This document shows, one piece after another, positions 16,834 through 25,723 of a DNA stretch of 41,259 bases. The notes under the pieces were generated by a model. The model was given only the letters and a program-made list of their open reading frames with translations. It did no database searches and had not been told where the DNA came from. How positions within the stretch are numbered: position 1 is the first letter of the stretch; every line of letters starts with the position of its first letter. The position numbers were made by a program, and so were the translations under genes. Source of the stretch: Deltaproteobacteria bacterium (lineage in GTDB: Bacteria > Myxococcota_A > UBA9160 > SZUA-336); NCBI GenBank assembly GCA_019311115.1, contig JAFDDB010000013.1, positions 1-41,259 of the forward strand, given 5' to 3'.

Positions 16834-18543
16834 TTACCGCGGCCGGTCGCGCGCCGCGATGGCGCGGCGCGTCTGCTCGATCAGCTCCGCGACCCGAAAC
16901 AGCTGCGCGTCGATCGGCTCGGGCAGCAGCGAGGGCAGGCGCTGCGGCCGGAGACGCTGCGGCGTCGCGCTCACGTGGACCCAGTAGTGGTAGGGGTCGA
17001 GCGGGTTCAGGAACCGCGCCCGCCGCGGGTAGCGCTGATCGAGCACGACCTTCCGGAGCCAGGCGTCGGTCACGTACTTCATGACGAAGCGGTCCGGCTG
17101 CATGGTAGTGACGACGATCGCGTCGGGTCTGCGCGTCGCCAGGTACATGACGTAGTTCTCGCGGCCGTGGTTGAAGCGGTGCGGGTAGTCGACGTTGTTC
17201 AGCCCGAAGGCGTCGTCGATCGGGTTCGGCAGCAGGTAGGCGACCGTGCCGACGTCCGGCAGCGTGATGCGCGCGTCCGGCTCGAGCCGGCTCGACAGCC
17301 AGTCGGCCACCTGCACGCGGTTGAGCATGCGGTGGTTCAGCCGCGCGATCTTCCGGTGCGCGGCGTCGACGCCGATCTGGGGATGGAACAGGCTCCAGCC
17401 GACGAGCCCGGCGAGTCCGAGCGCGGCGGCGGCGAGACCGGCCCGCCTCGCCGTGGCTTCGCCCCCGGGGCGCCCGAAGCGCGAGGCGATCCGGTCGAGG
17501 CTGGCGACCGCCAGTACGATCGCGCCGGGAATCACCGGCAGGAAGAAGCGCTCGAGGTACGAGACACTCACCTTGACCTCGTAGAGCATGGCCAGGTGGA
17601 TGCCGATCAGGAGCAGCGGTACGACGGCCTTCGCGCCGAGTCGCCGGTAGGGGGCGGCGAGCGCCAGCAGCAGCAGCGGCGCGTTCCACGCCAGGAACTC
17701 GGCGTCGACCACGCCCGGGTCCTGGGTCACCGCCTTGATGTAGACCGAGTTCGGCAGCAGGTAGCCGAAGTACCCCACCCGCCACGCGAAGTATGCGCAG
17801 TACGGCACGCCGAAGAGCAGCAACCACGCCGCGTGCTCGCGCAGGAAGTCGCCCAGGCCGGGCCGCAGGCCGCCCTGCCTCCACACCGCGGCGCCGGCGG
17901 TCACGATCGCGACCGTGAGCGGGAAGATCGGCCCCTCGGCCCGGGTCAGCGCCGCGACCAGGAAGGGCGCCGCGGCCCAGACCCGCACGTGGGGAGGTGC
18001 GGCGAGCGCGAAATAGAGCCCCAGGGTCACCGAGAGCGTGTAGAGCGCCGTTTCGAGTCCGCTGGACGCCCAGAAGGCGAGAGGAGCGTTCAGGGCCAGC
18101 AGGAGCGCCACACCGGCGGCCAGGGCCGGCTTCTGGCAGGTGCGCAGCGCCCAGAGCCAGGTGGCGAAGACCAGCCCGAGCGCCGCGACCCGGTTGAGCC
18201 AGCGGAGGACGATGAGCGGAGGCGCGTCTCCGGCGATCGCCGCCGCACCGATCAGCAGGTGCAGGAAGTTCGAGTAGCCCTCGACCGGGCCCTCACCCGG
18301 GTTCCAGACGATGCCGTGCCCCTCGACCAGGTTGCGCGCGTAGCGCAGCGTGATCAGCGCGTCGTCCGTGACGAACGCGGCCAGCCACCAGAGCAGCGCG
18401 ATCGAAGCCAGGCACGCGGCCGCCAGGCCGGCCTGCGCGATGCGCGGCGGCGCGGGGGCGGGGCCGGTATCCTCTGGAATCCCGTGCCTGTCTGGGGAGT
18501 CAGACGGGTGCAGGGGCTCAGGCTCCTCGCGCTCGGGAGACAC
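16834..18543 (-). CDS. GT-C fold membrane glycosyltransferase (AftB/ArnT-like)
   Basis: A 569-residue protein with a Pro-rich cytoplasmic N-terminus, about 11 membrane helices and a soluble C-terminal domain (~420-569). Immediately after the first helix is TDDALITLRYARNL...GHGIVWNPGE...EGYSNFLH, the loop pattern of polyprenyl-phosphate-dependent arabinofuranosyl/mannosyl transferases, with the Asp pair as likely catalytic/metal residues. Sugar and acceptor are unknown. GTG 18543 is only 20 bp from the GTG of the divergent gene at 18564, too short for two complete promoters, so one of the two true starts may lie further inside. Confidence 0.85.
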   Translation of the reverse strand: MSPEREEPEPLHPSDSPDRHGIPEDTGPAPAPPRIAQAGLAAACLASIALLWWLAAFVTDDALITLRYARNLVEGHGIVWNPGEGPVEGYSNFLHLLIGAAAIAGDAPPLIVLRWLNRVAALGLVFATWLWALRTCQKPALAAGVALLLALNAPLAFWASSGLETALYTLSVTLGLYFALAAPPHVRVWAAAPFLVAALTRAEGPIFPLTVAIVTAGAAVWRQGGLRPGLGDFLREHAAWLLLFGVPYCAYFAWRVGYFGYLLPNSVYIKAVTQDPGVVDAEFLAWNAPLLLLALAAPYRRLGAKAVVPLLLIGIHLAMLYEVKVSVSYLERFFLPVIPGAIVLAVASLDRIASRFGRPGGEATARRAGLAAAALGLAGLVGWSLFHPQIGVDAAHRKIARLNHRMLNRVQVADWLSSRLEPDARITLPDVGTVAYLLPNPIDDAFGLNNVDYPHRFNHGRENYVMYLATRRPDAIVVTTMQPDRFVMKYVTDAWLRKVVLDQRYPRRARFLNPLDPYHYWVHVSATPQRLRPQRLPSLLPEPIDAQLFRVAELIEQTRRAIAARDRPR

Positions 18544-18563
18544 CCGCTGGACACCGGCTTCGA

Positions 18564-20861
18564 GTGACGACGCTTCGCGACATCAGGTTGGATCGTTCGA
18601 GTCTACCGCTCCTGGCGCTGCTCTTCGCGCCCGTCGTCCTGCGCGGCGTGCTGCTCGCGGACCTGGCGCCCTCGGCATCCGTGCAGGACCTGCGCGGGGT
18701 TCTGTCCGACCTTGCCATCGCCCTGCTCCTGCTGCCGGCGGTGTTCGCCGCGGGTCGGCTGACGCGCTGGATCGGCGTCGCGATCGTCGCGGGCTGGACC
18801 CTTCTGCAGTACGCGAACTACGAGACCGTGGTGGAGCTGGGCTCGCTCGCCTCCGCGCTCGACCTGCGCTTCCTCGGGGATTCTACCTTCCTCCTGGGAT
18901 CGGCGTTGGAGGTCGCGCGGCCCGTCCTGCTCGGCGCGCTGCTGGTGGCGGGCGCCGTGGCCGTGAGGCTCGCGCCGGCGGCCGTGCCGTGGTTGCACTC
19001 CGGAGCGAGCCTGGCCGTGGGTGCGGCACTGGCGATGCTCCTGGCGCTGTGGCCGTGGAGCGACGAGGTCGCGCTCTGGCGCCAGACCAACGTCGTGCAG
19101 CGCAACCTGAACCTGCTGGTCCGGCCCTCGGACGGTCCCGCTCGCTCGGCGTTCCGCGACCCGCCGAGCGCCATGCTGGCGCTCGATCCGCAGCTGGCTG
19201 CGGACCTCGGCGGCCGGTCGTTCCTGGGCGCCGGCCCCCGCGCCCGGAACGTCATCCTCGTCTCGCTCGAGTCGGTCGCGGGCGCGTTCATCCCGACCCT
19301 CGCCGCGGATCACGGCCACTCGGACCTGTTCAGCCTGCCCGAGCTCGACGCGCTTGCGCGCGACCACCTGAGCTACTCCACGTTCATCAACCACAACCGC
19401 AAGACCAACCGCGGCATGTACACGCTGGTCTGTGGCGAGCCGCCGAACCTGCTGCCGGGCACGCCGAAGATGAGCGTGCACGCGGCCGGAGGCTGGCGGA
19501 CCTGCCTGCCGCAGGTCATGCGCGAGCTCGGCTTCGAGACCGTCTACATGCAGAGCGCGCCGCTGCCCTTCATGTTCAAGGACCAGTTCATGTCGCGCGC
19601 CGGCTTCGACGTGCTCTACGGGTACGCGCACTTCGAGACCATGAACGCGTACGAGCGCAGCCACTGGGGCGTCGACGACCGCGCGTTCTTCGAGAAGACC
19701 CTCGAGACGGTCGAGGAGCTTCACCGGCAGGAGCAGCCCTTCTTCCTGACGTTGCTGACGGTCGGCACGCACCACCCCTACGTCTTCCCGCGCGGATACG
19801 AGGGCAAGACCTACGGCCGCAAGCGGCGGGCGCTCCGCTACGCCGACCTGTCGATCGGCGAGTTCGTCCGCGGGCTGTCTGCGTCCGGGATCCTGGAGGA
19901 CACGCTCGTCCTGATCACGTCGGACGAGTCGGCCGGCATGGAGTCGAAGAACTCGTTCAAGAAGCTGGAGGTCGACGGGCTCACGGACGCCCTGTCGCAG
20001 AACTGGGGGACGATGATCGTGCTCGGTCCCGACGTGGGCCGGCGGCGCGTGCGGGAGCCTTTTGGGCAGGTGGACGTCGCCCTGTCGATCCTCGACTACC
20101 TGGGCCACGCGGACCGCGGTGCGCACTTCTTCGGGCGGAGCCTCTTCCGGCAGTACGACGAGCCGCGCCGCATGTACTTCGCGAACACGAACAAGCTCTC
20201 GGTGAGTGGGCTCGACAAGCAGGGCAACCTGGTCCACTGCGGAGCGGTCCACGGCATCTGCAGCAAGTACGCGCTCCACGACGGGCAGGTCTTCCGCAGC
20301 GAGCGTGAGCCGCTCGACTACGACGAGGAGCGCGACGGCGTGTTCTTCGAGATGGCGAAGCGCAGCGTCCAGGCCGAGCAGGGCGACCCCGTGCGCATCG
20401 ACTACAAGCTCCTCGCGAACCCGAGCGTCGTGATCGACCAGCCGAGCAAGCAGGTCATCCAGGGAGGCCAGTACCTGGACCTGAAGCAGGGGCAGTGGGC
20501 CGAGGTCGAGCTCGAGATCGAGGCGCGTTCGCCGGACAACGCGATCGTCAGCTTCTGGCACTACATGAAGAGCGGCTCCAAGACCTGGGCGCTCGAGCGC
20601 GGCAAGAACGTACTCGAGCGCGAGGAGTTCTGGAGGGAGGTGCGCCTGCAGGATGGTCAGACCCTGAAGGTGCGCTACACCCTGGCGCCGAAGCAGCTGA
20701 TGCAGGGCGTACGCTGCCAGTCGTCGGCCAAGCTGATCAAGGGGAGCGAGATGGAGCTGTTCTTCAAGCAGGCGCGGCTCAGCATCCGCTGGGCCGGCCG
20801 GCGGCCTCCCGAGGGCATCGAGCTGTTGGAGTGGGAAGTCGTTCCCACCGAGCGGGACTGA
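18564..20861 (+). CDS. LTA synthase/OpgB-like phosphoglycerol (phosphoethanolamine) transferase family membrane protein
   Basis: A 765-residue protein: ~5 N-terminal membrane helices (~1-165) and an extracytoplasmic alkaline-phosphatase-superfamily domain with NVILVSLES (metal Glu ~236), catalytic Thr T281 in NRKTNRGMYT, and GTHHPY. A C-terminal beta-rich extension (~600-765) is not part of the core family. Relatives transfer phosphoglycerol or phosphoethanolamine from phospholipids to envelope glycans. The metal-binding motif that is usually SDH reads T452-S-D-E455-S here. It is followed 10 nt later by a GT-C-like gene, which suggests that both modify the same glycan. Confidence 0.87.
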   Translation: MTTLRDIRLDRSSLPLLALLFAPVVLRGVLLADLAPSASVQDLRGVLSDLAIALLLLPAVFAAGRLTRWIGVAIVAGWTLLQYANYETVVELGSLASALDLRFLGDSTFLLGSALEVARPVLLGALLVAGAVAVRLAPAAVPWLHSGASLAVGAALAMLLALWPWSDEVALWRQTNVVQRNLNLLVRPSDGPARSAFRDPPSAMLALDPQLAADLGGRSFLGAGPRARNVILVSLESVAGAFIPTLAADHGHSDLFSLPELDALARDHLSYSTFINHNRKTNRGMYTLVCGEPPNLLPGTPKMSVHAAGGWRTCLPQVMRELGFETVYMQSAPLPFMFKDQFMSRAGFDVLYGYAHFETMNAYERSHWGVDDRAFFEKTLETVEELHRQEQPFFLTLLTVGTHHPYVFPRGYEGKTYGRKRRALRYADLSIGEFVRGLSASGILEDTLVLITSDESAGMESKNSFKKLEVDGLTDALSQNWGTMIVLGPDVGRRRVREPFGQVDVALSILDYLGHADRGAHFFGRSLFRQYDEPRRMYFANTNKLSVSGLDKQGNLVHCGAVHGICSKYALHDGQVFRSEREPLDYDEERDGVFFEMAKRSVQAEQGDPVRIDYKLLANPSVVIDQPSKQVIQGGQYLDLKQGQWAEVELEIEARSPDNAIVSFWHYMKSGSKTWALERGKNVLEREEFWREVRLQDGQTLKVRYTLAPKQLMQGVRCQSSAKLIKGSEMELFFKQARLSIRWAGRRPPEGIELLEWEVVPTERD

Positions 20862-20871
20862 GCCGGACGCG

Positions 20872-22098
20872 ATGCGTCCCGAGCGCGGAGCCCTCGACCG
20901 GAGCGACCTGCTTCCGATGGCCGCGCTCTTCGCCGGCTCTCTCGCGCTCTTCGCCTGGGCCGCCTCGACCTCGGTGGCTCGCGCACTGAAGCCGCTCGGC
21001 GCGCTCGGCGTGTACTTCGACGGCAGCTACTACCTGGAGATCGCGCGCTCCTTTCCCCTGCCGTTCCCGCCCGAGTCGCTGAGCTACGCCGGGCAGGCGC
21101 CGCTCTACCCGGCGTTGATCTGGGCCGTGCGGGGGCTGACGCCCGACGCGCTCGTCGACTGGGGAGTCGCGGCCCTGTCCGTGTCCTGGCTCGCCGGCGC
21201 CGCCGCGCCTGTCGCGTTCTACGCGCTCTGCCGCACGCTCGGCGCGGCCGCGTTCCTGCCGTCGCTGCTCTTCGTCTTCGCCAATCCGCGCTGGCTGCCG
21301 GTCGCGTCCACCGCGCACCCGGAGCCGCTCGCCATGGTCTTCGCGATCCTGGCGCTGGTCTTCTACTTCCGCCGGCAGCTCGGCGTGTGCGCGGCCATGC
21401 TCACCCTCTGCTGCCTGGCGCGTTACCCCGCCGTCCTGCTGACTGCGGCACTGGCTCTGGGCCTGGTGGCGGAGCGGCGCAGGATCGACGTGCGTCAGCT
21501 CGCGGTGCTGGCCTGGCCTGCCGTCGCCATCGCGGCGGTCAACGTCTACCTGTACCTCCGCATCCCGGGGTTCGTGTCGATCTGGCACTCGCACGCGACC
21601 ATCTGGGAGACGCACCTCACCTGGCCGTTCGCCGCGGCGCTCGAGCACGCCGCCTGGTTCGGGTCCGTCAGTCCGCAGGGACTGGTCATGACCTGCTGGG
21701 TGCTGGCTCTGTCGCTGCTGGCCATCGGGCTCGGCTTCGCGCGCGGGTCGGCTCGCGAGCTGGCGCTGCCCGTCTGGATCGCGCTGCTGGTGTTCTTCCA
21801 CGTGTCGCTCGACGGCTCCGAGGCGTTCACCGATGTGACGCGTCTCGCGTTGCTCGCGTGGCCGCCCACGGTGCTGATCCTGTGGCGTGTGCTCGGTGCG
21901 GGTCTGCCGGCCGCCGTCCCTGCGGCGCTGTGCGCGCTGCTCGCCGCGTCGAGCCTGTGGTTCGTGCGCGACAACCTGGGCTGGGCGCTGTTGATCCAGC
22001 AGACCGGCCGCGACGAGCAACGGCTCCAGTCCGACGTGCCGGTCTTCCGCTCGTTCCCGCAGCCGGTCGCTGGCCGGCGCGTCAGCTCCGGTCCGTGA
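20872..22098 (+). CDS. Multi-spanning membrane protein, GT-C glycosyltransferase-like
   Basis: A 408-residue, ~10-helix membrane protein. After the first helix the loop reads YFDGSYYLEIARSFP...YAGQAPLYPALIW, with an Asp (and downstream YPA) layout seen in mannosyltransferase-like GT-C proteins. A later CLARYPAVLLT segment also fits. No extra soluble domain. It starts 10 nt after the phosphotransferase stop, so it is almost certainly co-transcribed. Its last 17 nt overlap the convergent MerR-TPR gene. Confidence 0.78.
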   Translation: MRPERGALDRSDLLPMAALFAGSLALFAWAASTSVARALKPLGALGVYFDGSYYLEIARSFPLPFPPESLSYAGQAPLYPALIWAVRGLTPDALVDWGVAALSVSWLAGAAAPVAFYALCRTLGAAAFLPSLLFVFANPRWLPVASTAHPEPLAMVFAILALVFYFRRQLGVCAAMLTLCCLARYPAVLLTAALALGLVAERRRIDVRQLAVLAWPAVAIAAVNVYLYLRIPGFVSIWHSHATIWETHLTWPFAAALEHAAWFGSVSPQGLVMTCWVLALSLLAIGLGFARGSARELALPVWIALLVFFHVSLDGSEAFTDVTRLALLAWPPTVLILWRVLGAGLPAAVPAALCALLAASSLWFVRDNLGWALLIQQTGRDEQRLQSDVPVFRSFPQPVAGRRVSSGP

Positions 22099-22909
22099 GT
22101 CTCTGGTAGGCGCTGTAGTGCCGGATGGCGTCGGACTCGCGGCCGAGCTGGTCGCAGAGGGCGGCCAGGTTGAAGTGCGCCTCGGCGAAGTCCTCGTCGA
22201 TCGACAGCGCGCGCTCGTACTGCGCGGCGGCGGCCTCGGGCCCGAGCGTGTCCTCGAGGGCCAGCGCCAGGTTGAAGCGGATCAGTGGGTCGTCGGGGGC
22301 CTGCTCGAGCGCGTGCTCACAGATGGCCGCCGCGCGCGCCGCGTCTCCCGCGTCGAGTGCCAGCCGGCCCAGGTTGACGTACGCGTCCACCAGGCTCGGG
22401 TCCAGCTCCAGGCTCCGCCCGTAGGCCTCGGCGGCGGCTCCCGGGTCCTCGTCTTCCAGCTCGAGCGCGGTCTCGAACTCGCTGCGCGCGATGGCCACGC
22501 GCTCGCTGTCGTCCGGTTTCCGGTCGCGCCGGGCGGCTTCGAGCAGCTCGGCGACCTCGTCCACCTCGAAGTCGAGCAGCGCCTGTCCCGTCTCGGGTTG
22601 CCAGGTTCCGCTCGCGTCGCGCACGGCCACGTGGCGGCCGTCGGCGTGGATGCGCAGGCCCGAGAGCGGCCGGTCGTCGGGCAGTTCTGCGACCAGCGCC
22701 ACGAGCGCTCGGCGCACGCGCGAGAGCGGGACTCCGTGGGCCAGGAGGCCCGCCGCGGCGCGCAGCACCACCAGGTCCTGGAAGCCGAATGCGTAGCGCC
22801 GGCCGCGGGGCGCGGAGCCGCACAGGCCCGCGCGGACCAACTGCCGGACGCGCGCCTCGCTCAGTCCCACGATGCGCGAGACCTCGGCGGTCGACAGATT
22901 CCGGCTCAC
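22082..22909 (-). CDS. MerR-type helix-turn-helix protein with TPR repeats
   Basis: A 275-residue protein. Residues ~1-70 are a MerR-type winged helix (LSTAEVSRIVGLSEARVRQLVRAGL, cited in parts: EVSRIVGLSEARVRQLV; then FQDLVVLRAAAGLL). A linker follows, then about 3-4 tetratricopeptide repeats (~140-275: AYGRSLELDPSLVDAYVNLG, AICEHALEQAPDDPLIRFNL, QYERALSIDEDFAEAHFNLA). It is likely a DNA-binding regulator that binds a protein through the TPRs. GTG at 22909 overlaps the stop of the preceding fragment (GTGA), which implies translational coupling to that upstream gene. Confidence 0.85.
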   Translation of the reverse strand: MSRNLSTAEVSRIVGLSEARVRQLVRAGLCGSAPRGRRYAFGFQDLVVLRAAAGLLAHGVPLSRVRRALVALVAELPDDRPLSGLRIHADGRHVAVRDASGTWQPETGQALLDFEVDEVAELLEAARRDRKPDDSERVAIARSEFETALELEDEDPGAAAEAYGRSLELDPSLVDAYVNLGRLALDAGDAARAAAICEHALEQAPDDPLIRFNLALALEDTLGPEAAAAQYERALSIDEDFAEAHFNLAALCDQLGRESDAIRHYSAYQRLTDRS

Positions 22910-23109
22910 CCGCGCACCCCCCGGACGCGCGCCGTGCCGCGCTCGATCAGGTCGAGGCGGTGCGGCGCCTTCTTCTTGGCCTTGGGCTTGGTGGAACGCG
23001 CGGCCTTGCGCTTCGGCCGGGTCTCGCCCTTCTCCGCCAGGCTCTTCTCGAGCGCCGCCACCAGGTCGATGATCCTCGGAGAGCGCCTGTAGGCGCGCAC
23101 GTGTCCCAA
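22906..23109 (-). pseudogene. Probable C-terminal remnant of a Ku (non-homologous end-joining) protein
   Basis: A 67-codon frame (TTG start shown; GTG at 23100 is also possible; open from 23151) encoding SPRIIDLVAALEKSLAEKGE followed by a Lys/Ala/Pro-rich tail (KRKAARSTKPKAKKKAP). Bacterial Ku proteins end in just this way: a VVDLMxALxxSL helix and a basic tail. Nothing of the ~200-residue Ku beta-barrel core is present upstream; instead a stop at 23152-23154 and then the RRM gene follow. Its stop overlaps the GTG of the MerR-TPR gene, as expected if an intact Ku gene once headed this pair. It may alternatively be a small intact basic protein. No alignment was possible here. Confidence 0.4.
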
Positions 23110-23191
23110 AGCCGCGAGCAGCGCGACGCGTGAGCCCTTCGGAGGGCTGGATCAGGCCGCGCCGATGGCGCGCCCCGGGCGATCCGCAGGC

Positions 23192-23491
23192 CTAGTAGCG
23201 GCCGCGCCCGCCTCCTCCGCCACCACCACCATCACCACCACCGCCGCGGCTGCGCTCCTGGGCCTCGTCGATGCGCAGGGTGCGCCCGGCGAGTTCCTTG
23301 CCGCTCCCTTCCTGGATGGCGCGGTCGGCGTCTGCATCGTCCATCTCGACGAAGCCGAAGCCGCGCGACCTGCCCGTATCGCGATCCGTGATGATCGCGA
23401 CCGATGTCACATTCCCGAAGGACGCGAAGAAGTCGCGCAACTCGTCCTCGCTGATGCTCCAGGGCAGGTTTCCAACGTATAGTTTCTTCAC
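23192..23491 (-). CDS. RRM-domain RNA-binding protein (glycine-rich, cold-shock type)
   Basis: A 99-residue protein: one RNA-recognition motif (1-~77) with RNP2 LYVGNL (4-9) and RNP1 RGFGFVEM (43-50), followed by a Gly/Arg-rich tail (82-99) ending RGRY. This is the layout of cyanobacterial/deltaproteobacterial Rbp proteins, which bind single-stranded RNA and are often cold-induced. GTG start. The DNA coding for the tail forms a run of CCACC/CCATC triplets on the plus strand. Confidence 0.95.
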   Translation of the reverse strand: MKKLYVGNLPWSISEDELRDFFASFGNVTSVAIITDRDTGRSRGFGFVEMDDADADRAIQEGSGKELAGRTLRIDEAQERSRGGGGDGGGGGGGGRGRY

Positions 23492-23805
23492 TTGAGCAGT
23501 TCTCCGAGCCCGGCCGTCGGCAGGGCATCCACGAATGGGGCGATCCGGCTGTACTTCACGCTGAAGGGTCGAGCAGCCCCTTATGATTCCCTCGCCGCCG
23601 GACGGGTGCCCGGGGCCGAGGTGCGGCCATCATACCCGACACGGGACCCGGGCTGTGGGGAATCCGCGAAGCGTTCCAACGCCTCCGGCTCGAGCGTCGC
23701 GAGCGGGTAGGGGGACCGCCGGGGCCGGATCCGCGGGCCGGACGGGCCCCCGGTGCGGGTTATCCTCGCGAGCGCGCGCTCGGGCGCGCCCCCGGGAGGA
23801 GAGCG
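23492..23805. other. 314-bp divergent intergenic region
   Basis: No convincing gene. On the plus strand TATCCT (23761-23766) is a plausible -10 for the GT-C gene. It is followed by a perfect 14-bp palindrome cgagcgcgcgctcg (23768-23781) and a GGAGGAG ribosome-binding site before ATG 23806. The RRM gene on the other strand may have a leader, as cold-shock mRNAs do, but I could not identify a specific fold. Confidence 0.4.
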
Positions 23806-25299
23806 ATGGGCGCGCGGTACAGCCTGGGGGTCGCGGCTGTCGTGGTGATCGTGCTCTGCGCCGCGCACTACCGGCACGTCTGGGGCCTCGGATTCCTCGG
23901 CCACGACACGCTGCCCATCGTGGTCTCGAGCGTCGTCGAGTCACCGGGCGACGTGGTGCGCGTGCTGAGCGAGCCCCACGTGGGCGCCCCGTTCTGGTCG
24001 CTCTTCTACCGGCCGCTACTCAAGCTGTCGTACTCGCTGGACCACGCGCTCTACGGCTTCGACGCGCGCGGCTACCACGTGACGAGCGCGGTCCTGCTCG
24101 CCGTCCTGTCGGGCCTGGTCTTCGCGCTGGCGCGGCGGCTCGCCGGTCCCGGGCGGCCGGTGGCCGCCTGGGTCGCGCTGCTCGTGTTCCTGCTGCACCC
24201 CGTGCACGCAGAGGTGCTGCCCGCGCTCGAGCGCAGGGGCGAAGTCCTCTGCGGCGTGTTCCTGCTGCTCGCGCTCCTGGTGCAACTGTCGCCGCGGACG
24301 CTCTCGTTGCGTCGGCCCGCGCTCGGGCCGGCGCTGCTCACGCTCGCCGCGATCGCGAGCAAGGAGACGGCGATCGTCCTGCCCGCGCTCGTCGCTGCAG
24401 CGGTGTGGCTCTGGTCGCCCCGTGCGACCGCGCGGGAGCGTAGGGTCCACGGCGCGGTGGCCGCGCTCGGTCCCGCCGCAGCGGTCGGCGTGGCCGCCGC
24501 CGTGCGTCTCGCGGTCCTGGGCGCGCTCGGGGGCCACGACACGGCGGGCCTCTCGTCGCTCGCGAGCAGCGGCGAGATCGCGGGGCTGCTGCTGTTTCCG
24601 CAGCCGGTCCTCTCCGCATCGGTGTGGATTCCCTGGCTCCCGCTGGTGGCCGTCTCCGCGCTCGCAGTCGTGGGGTTCACCGGGACTCGCACGCGGCCGG
24701 CGGACCCGGTGCTGCGAGCCGACCTGCGCGCGGCCGCGTTCGGCGCGGTGTTCACGTTGATCCTGATCGCGATCCACGCGTACACGGGCAAGACGAGCCG
24801 CTGGTACCTGCTGCTCCCGGCCATCGGCTGGGCGCTTCTGCTCGGCCCTGCCGCCGATGCGCTGTGGAACGCGATGCGGACATCGGGCGGGCTCTGGCGC
24901 GTCGCCGCTGCGGTGGGCCTGCTCGCGCTCTCGCTGTTCTCCGCCGCTCACGCGCGCCTCTCACCCGTGCTGCATACGTACCAGGAGTGGCCGTTGGCCG
25001 CGCGAAGCCGCGACGCGTACCTGGAAGCCATCGACGAGCGGGTCCGCAGCACGCCTCGCGGACGGATCCTGGTGCTCGAGCCGTTCCCGAACTGGGTCCG
25101 CTTCGACCGCGAGGAGTACGCGCGCCGCCCGACGGTCCACACGGCGGCCATCCTGCGCCGCGACTCCCTCGAGGCGTGGCTCCGCATCGCGTTCCCCGAC
25201 AAGAACGTGCGCGTCCGCCGGAGGCGCGACGGACCGTTCGAGTCGGACCCGGACGTCCTGCTGATCGTCACCGACCGGCGGGCCGTACGGCTGCGCTAG
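23806..25299 (+). CDS. Multi-spanning membrane protein, PMT/TMTC-like GT-C glycosyltransferase
   Basis: A 497-residue membrane protein with ~10 helices and a C-terminal soluble domain (~395-497). The first loop and second helix resemble bacterial TMTC/PMT-like proteins (FLGHDTLPIV..., YRPLLKLSYSLDHALYGFDARGYH, then VFLLHPVHAEVLPALERRGEVL). TPR repeats found in many relatives are absent. Such proteins are thought to be lipid-linked sugar transferases acting outside the membrane. Good ribosome-binding site GGGAGGAG. It is convergent with, and overlaps by 4 nt, the DUF427 gene. Confidence 0.82.
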   Translation: MGARYSLGVAAVVVIVLCAAHYRHVWGLGFLGHDTLPIVVSSVVESPGDVVRVLSEPHVGAPFWSLFYRPLLKLSYSLDHALYGFDARGYHVTSAVLLAVLSGLVFALARRLAGPGRPVAAWVALLVFLLHPVHAEVLPALERRGEVLCGVFLLLALLVQLSPRTLSLRRPALGPALLTLAAIASKETAIVLPALVAAAVWLWSPRATARERRVHGAVAALGPAAAVGVAAAVRLAVLGALGGHDTAGLSSLASSGEIAGLLLFPQPVLSASVWIPWLPLVAVSALAVVGFTGTRTRPADPVLRADLRAAAFGAVFTLILIAIHAYTGKTSRWYLLLPAIGWALLLGPAADALWNAMRTSGGLWRVAAAVGLLALSLFSAAHARLSPVLHTYQEWPLAARSRDAYLEAIDERVRSTPRGRILVLEPFPNWVRFDREEYARRPTVHTAAILRRDSLEAWLRIAFPDKNVRVRRRRDGPFESDPDVLLIVTDRRAVRLR

Positions 25300-25682
25300 G
25301 AGGCGGGCGCCGGATCCTCGACCTGCACGCGGTCGGGGTAGAACGCGACGTAGTCCTTGAGGCCAGCGACCTGGTCGAACGGATCCTCGTAGGACCAGAC
25401 CGCGTTCTCGTCGCGCTGGCCGCTCGCGGCGAGCGTCCAGTACGAAGCCCCGCCCTTGAAGGGGCAGAAGGTCTCGAGGTCGGTCCGCTCCAGCAACTCC
25501 ATGCGCACGTCCTGGCGCGGAAAATAGAGTACGGGGTCGTGCTTGGTCTCGCGCACGACGAGCGCCGTCTCGGTGTCGACGACGACCTGACCCTTGTAGC
25601 GCACGACCACGCGGCGTCCGCTCGGCTCCAGGTCCACGCGGTAGTCGGGAAACTTATGGTAGAGCGACTCGCCCTTCGGCAT
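25296..25682 (-). CDS. DUF427 domain-containing protein
   Basis: A 128-residue protein that is a single DUF427 domain: VVVRYKGQVVVDTETALVVRET, HDPVLYFPRQDVRMELL, TFCPFKGGASYWTL and a C-terminal WSYEDP...LKDYVAFYPDRV (cited in parts). The domain is widespread, small, cytosolic, and its biochemical role is not established. ATG 25682 is chosen because AAGGAG lies ~11 nt upstream; the frame is open further upstream to 25796 with Arg-rich low-complexity sequence that is not family-like. Confidence 0.92.
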   Translation of the reverse strand: MPKGESLYHKFPDYRVDLEPSGRRVVVRYKGQVVVDTETALVVRETKHDPVLYFPRQDVRMELLERTDLETFCPFKGGASYWTLAASGQRDENAVWSYEDPFDQVAGLKDYVAFYPDRVQVEDPAPAS

Positions 25683-25723
25683 GGCTGGCGTCTCCTTCCG
25701 AGCGTCGATGACGGCCGATGCTA

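Noticed and set aside
23221-23250. A CCACCA-type microsatellite
   Set aside because: It is simply the DNA of the Gly-rich tail of the RRM protein read on the other strand.
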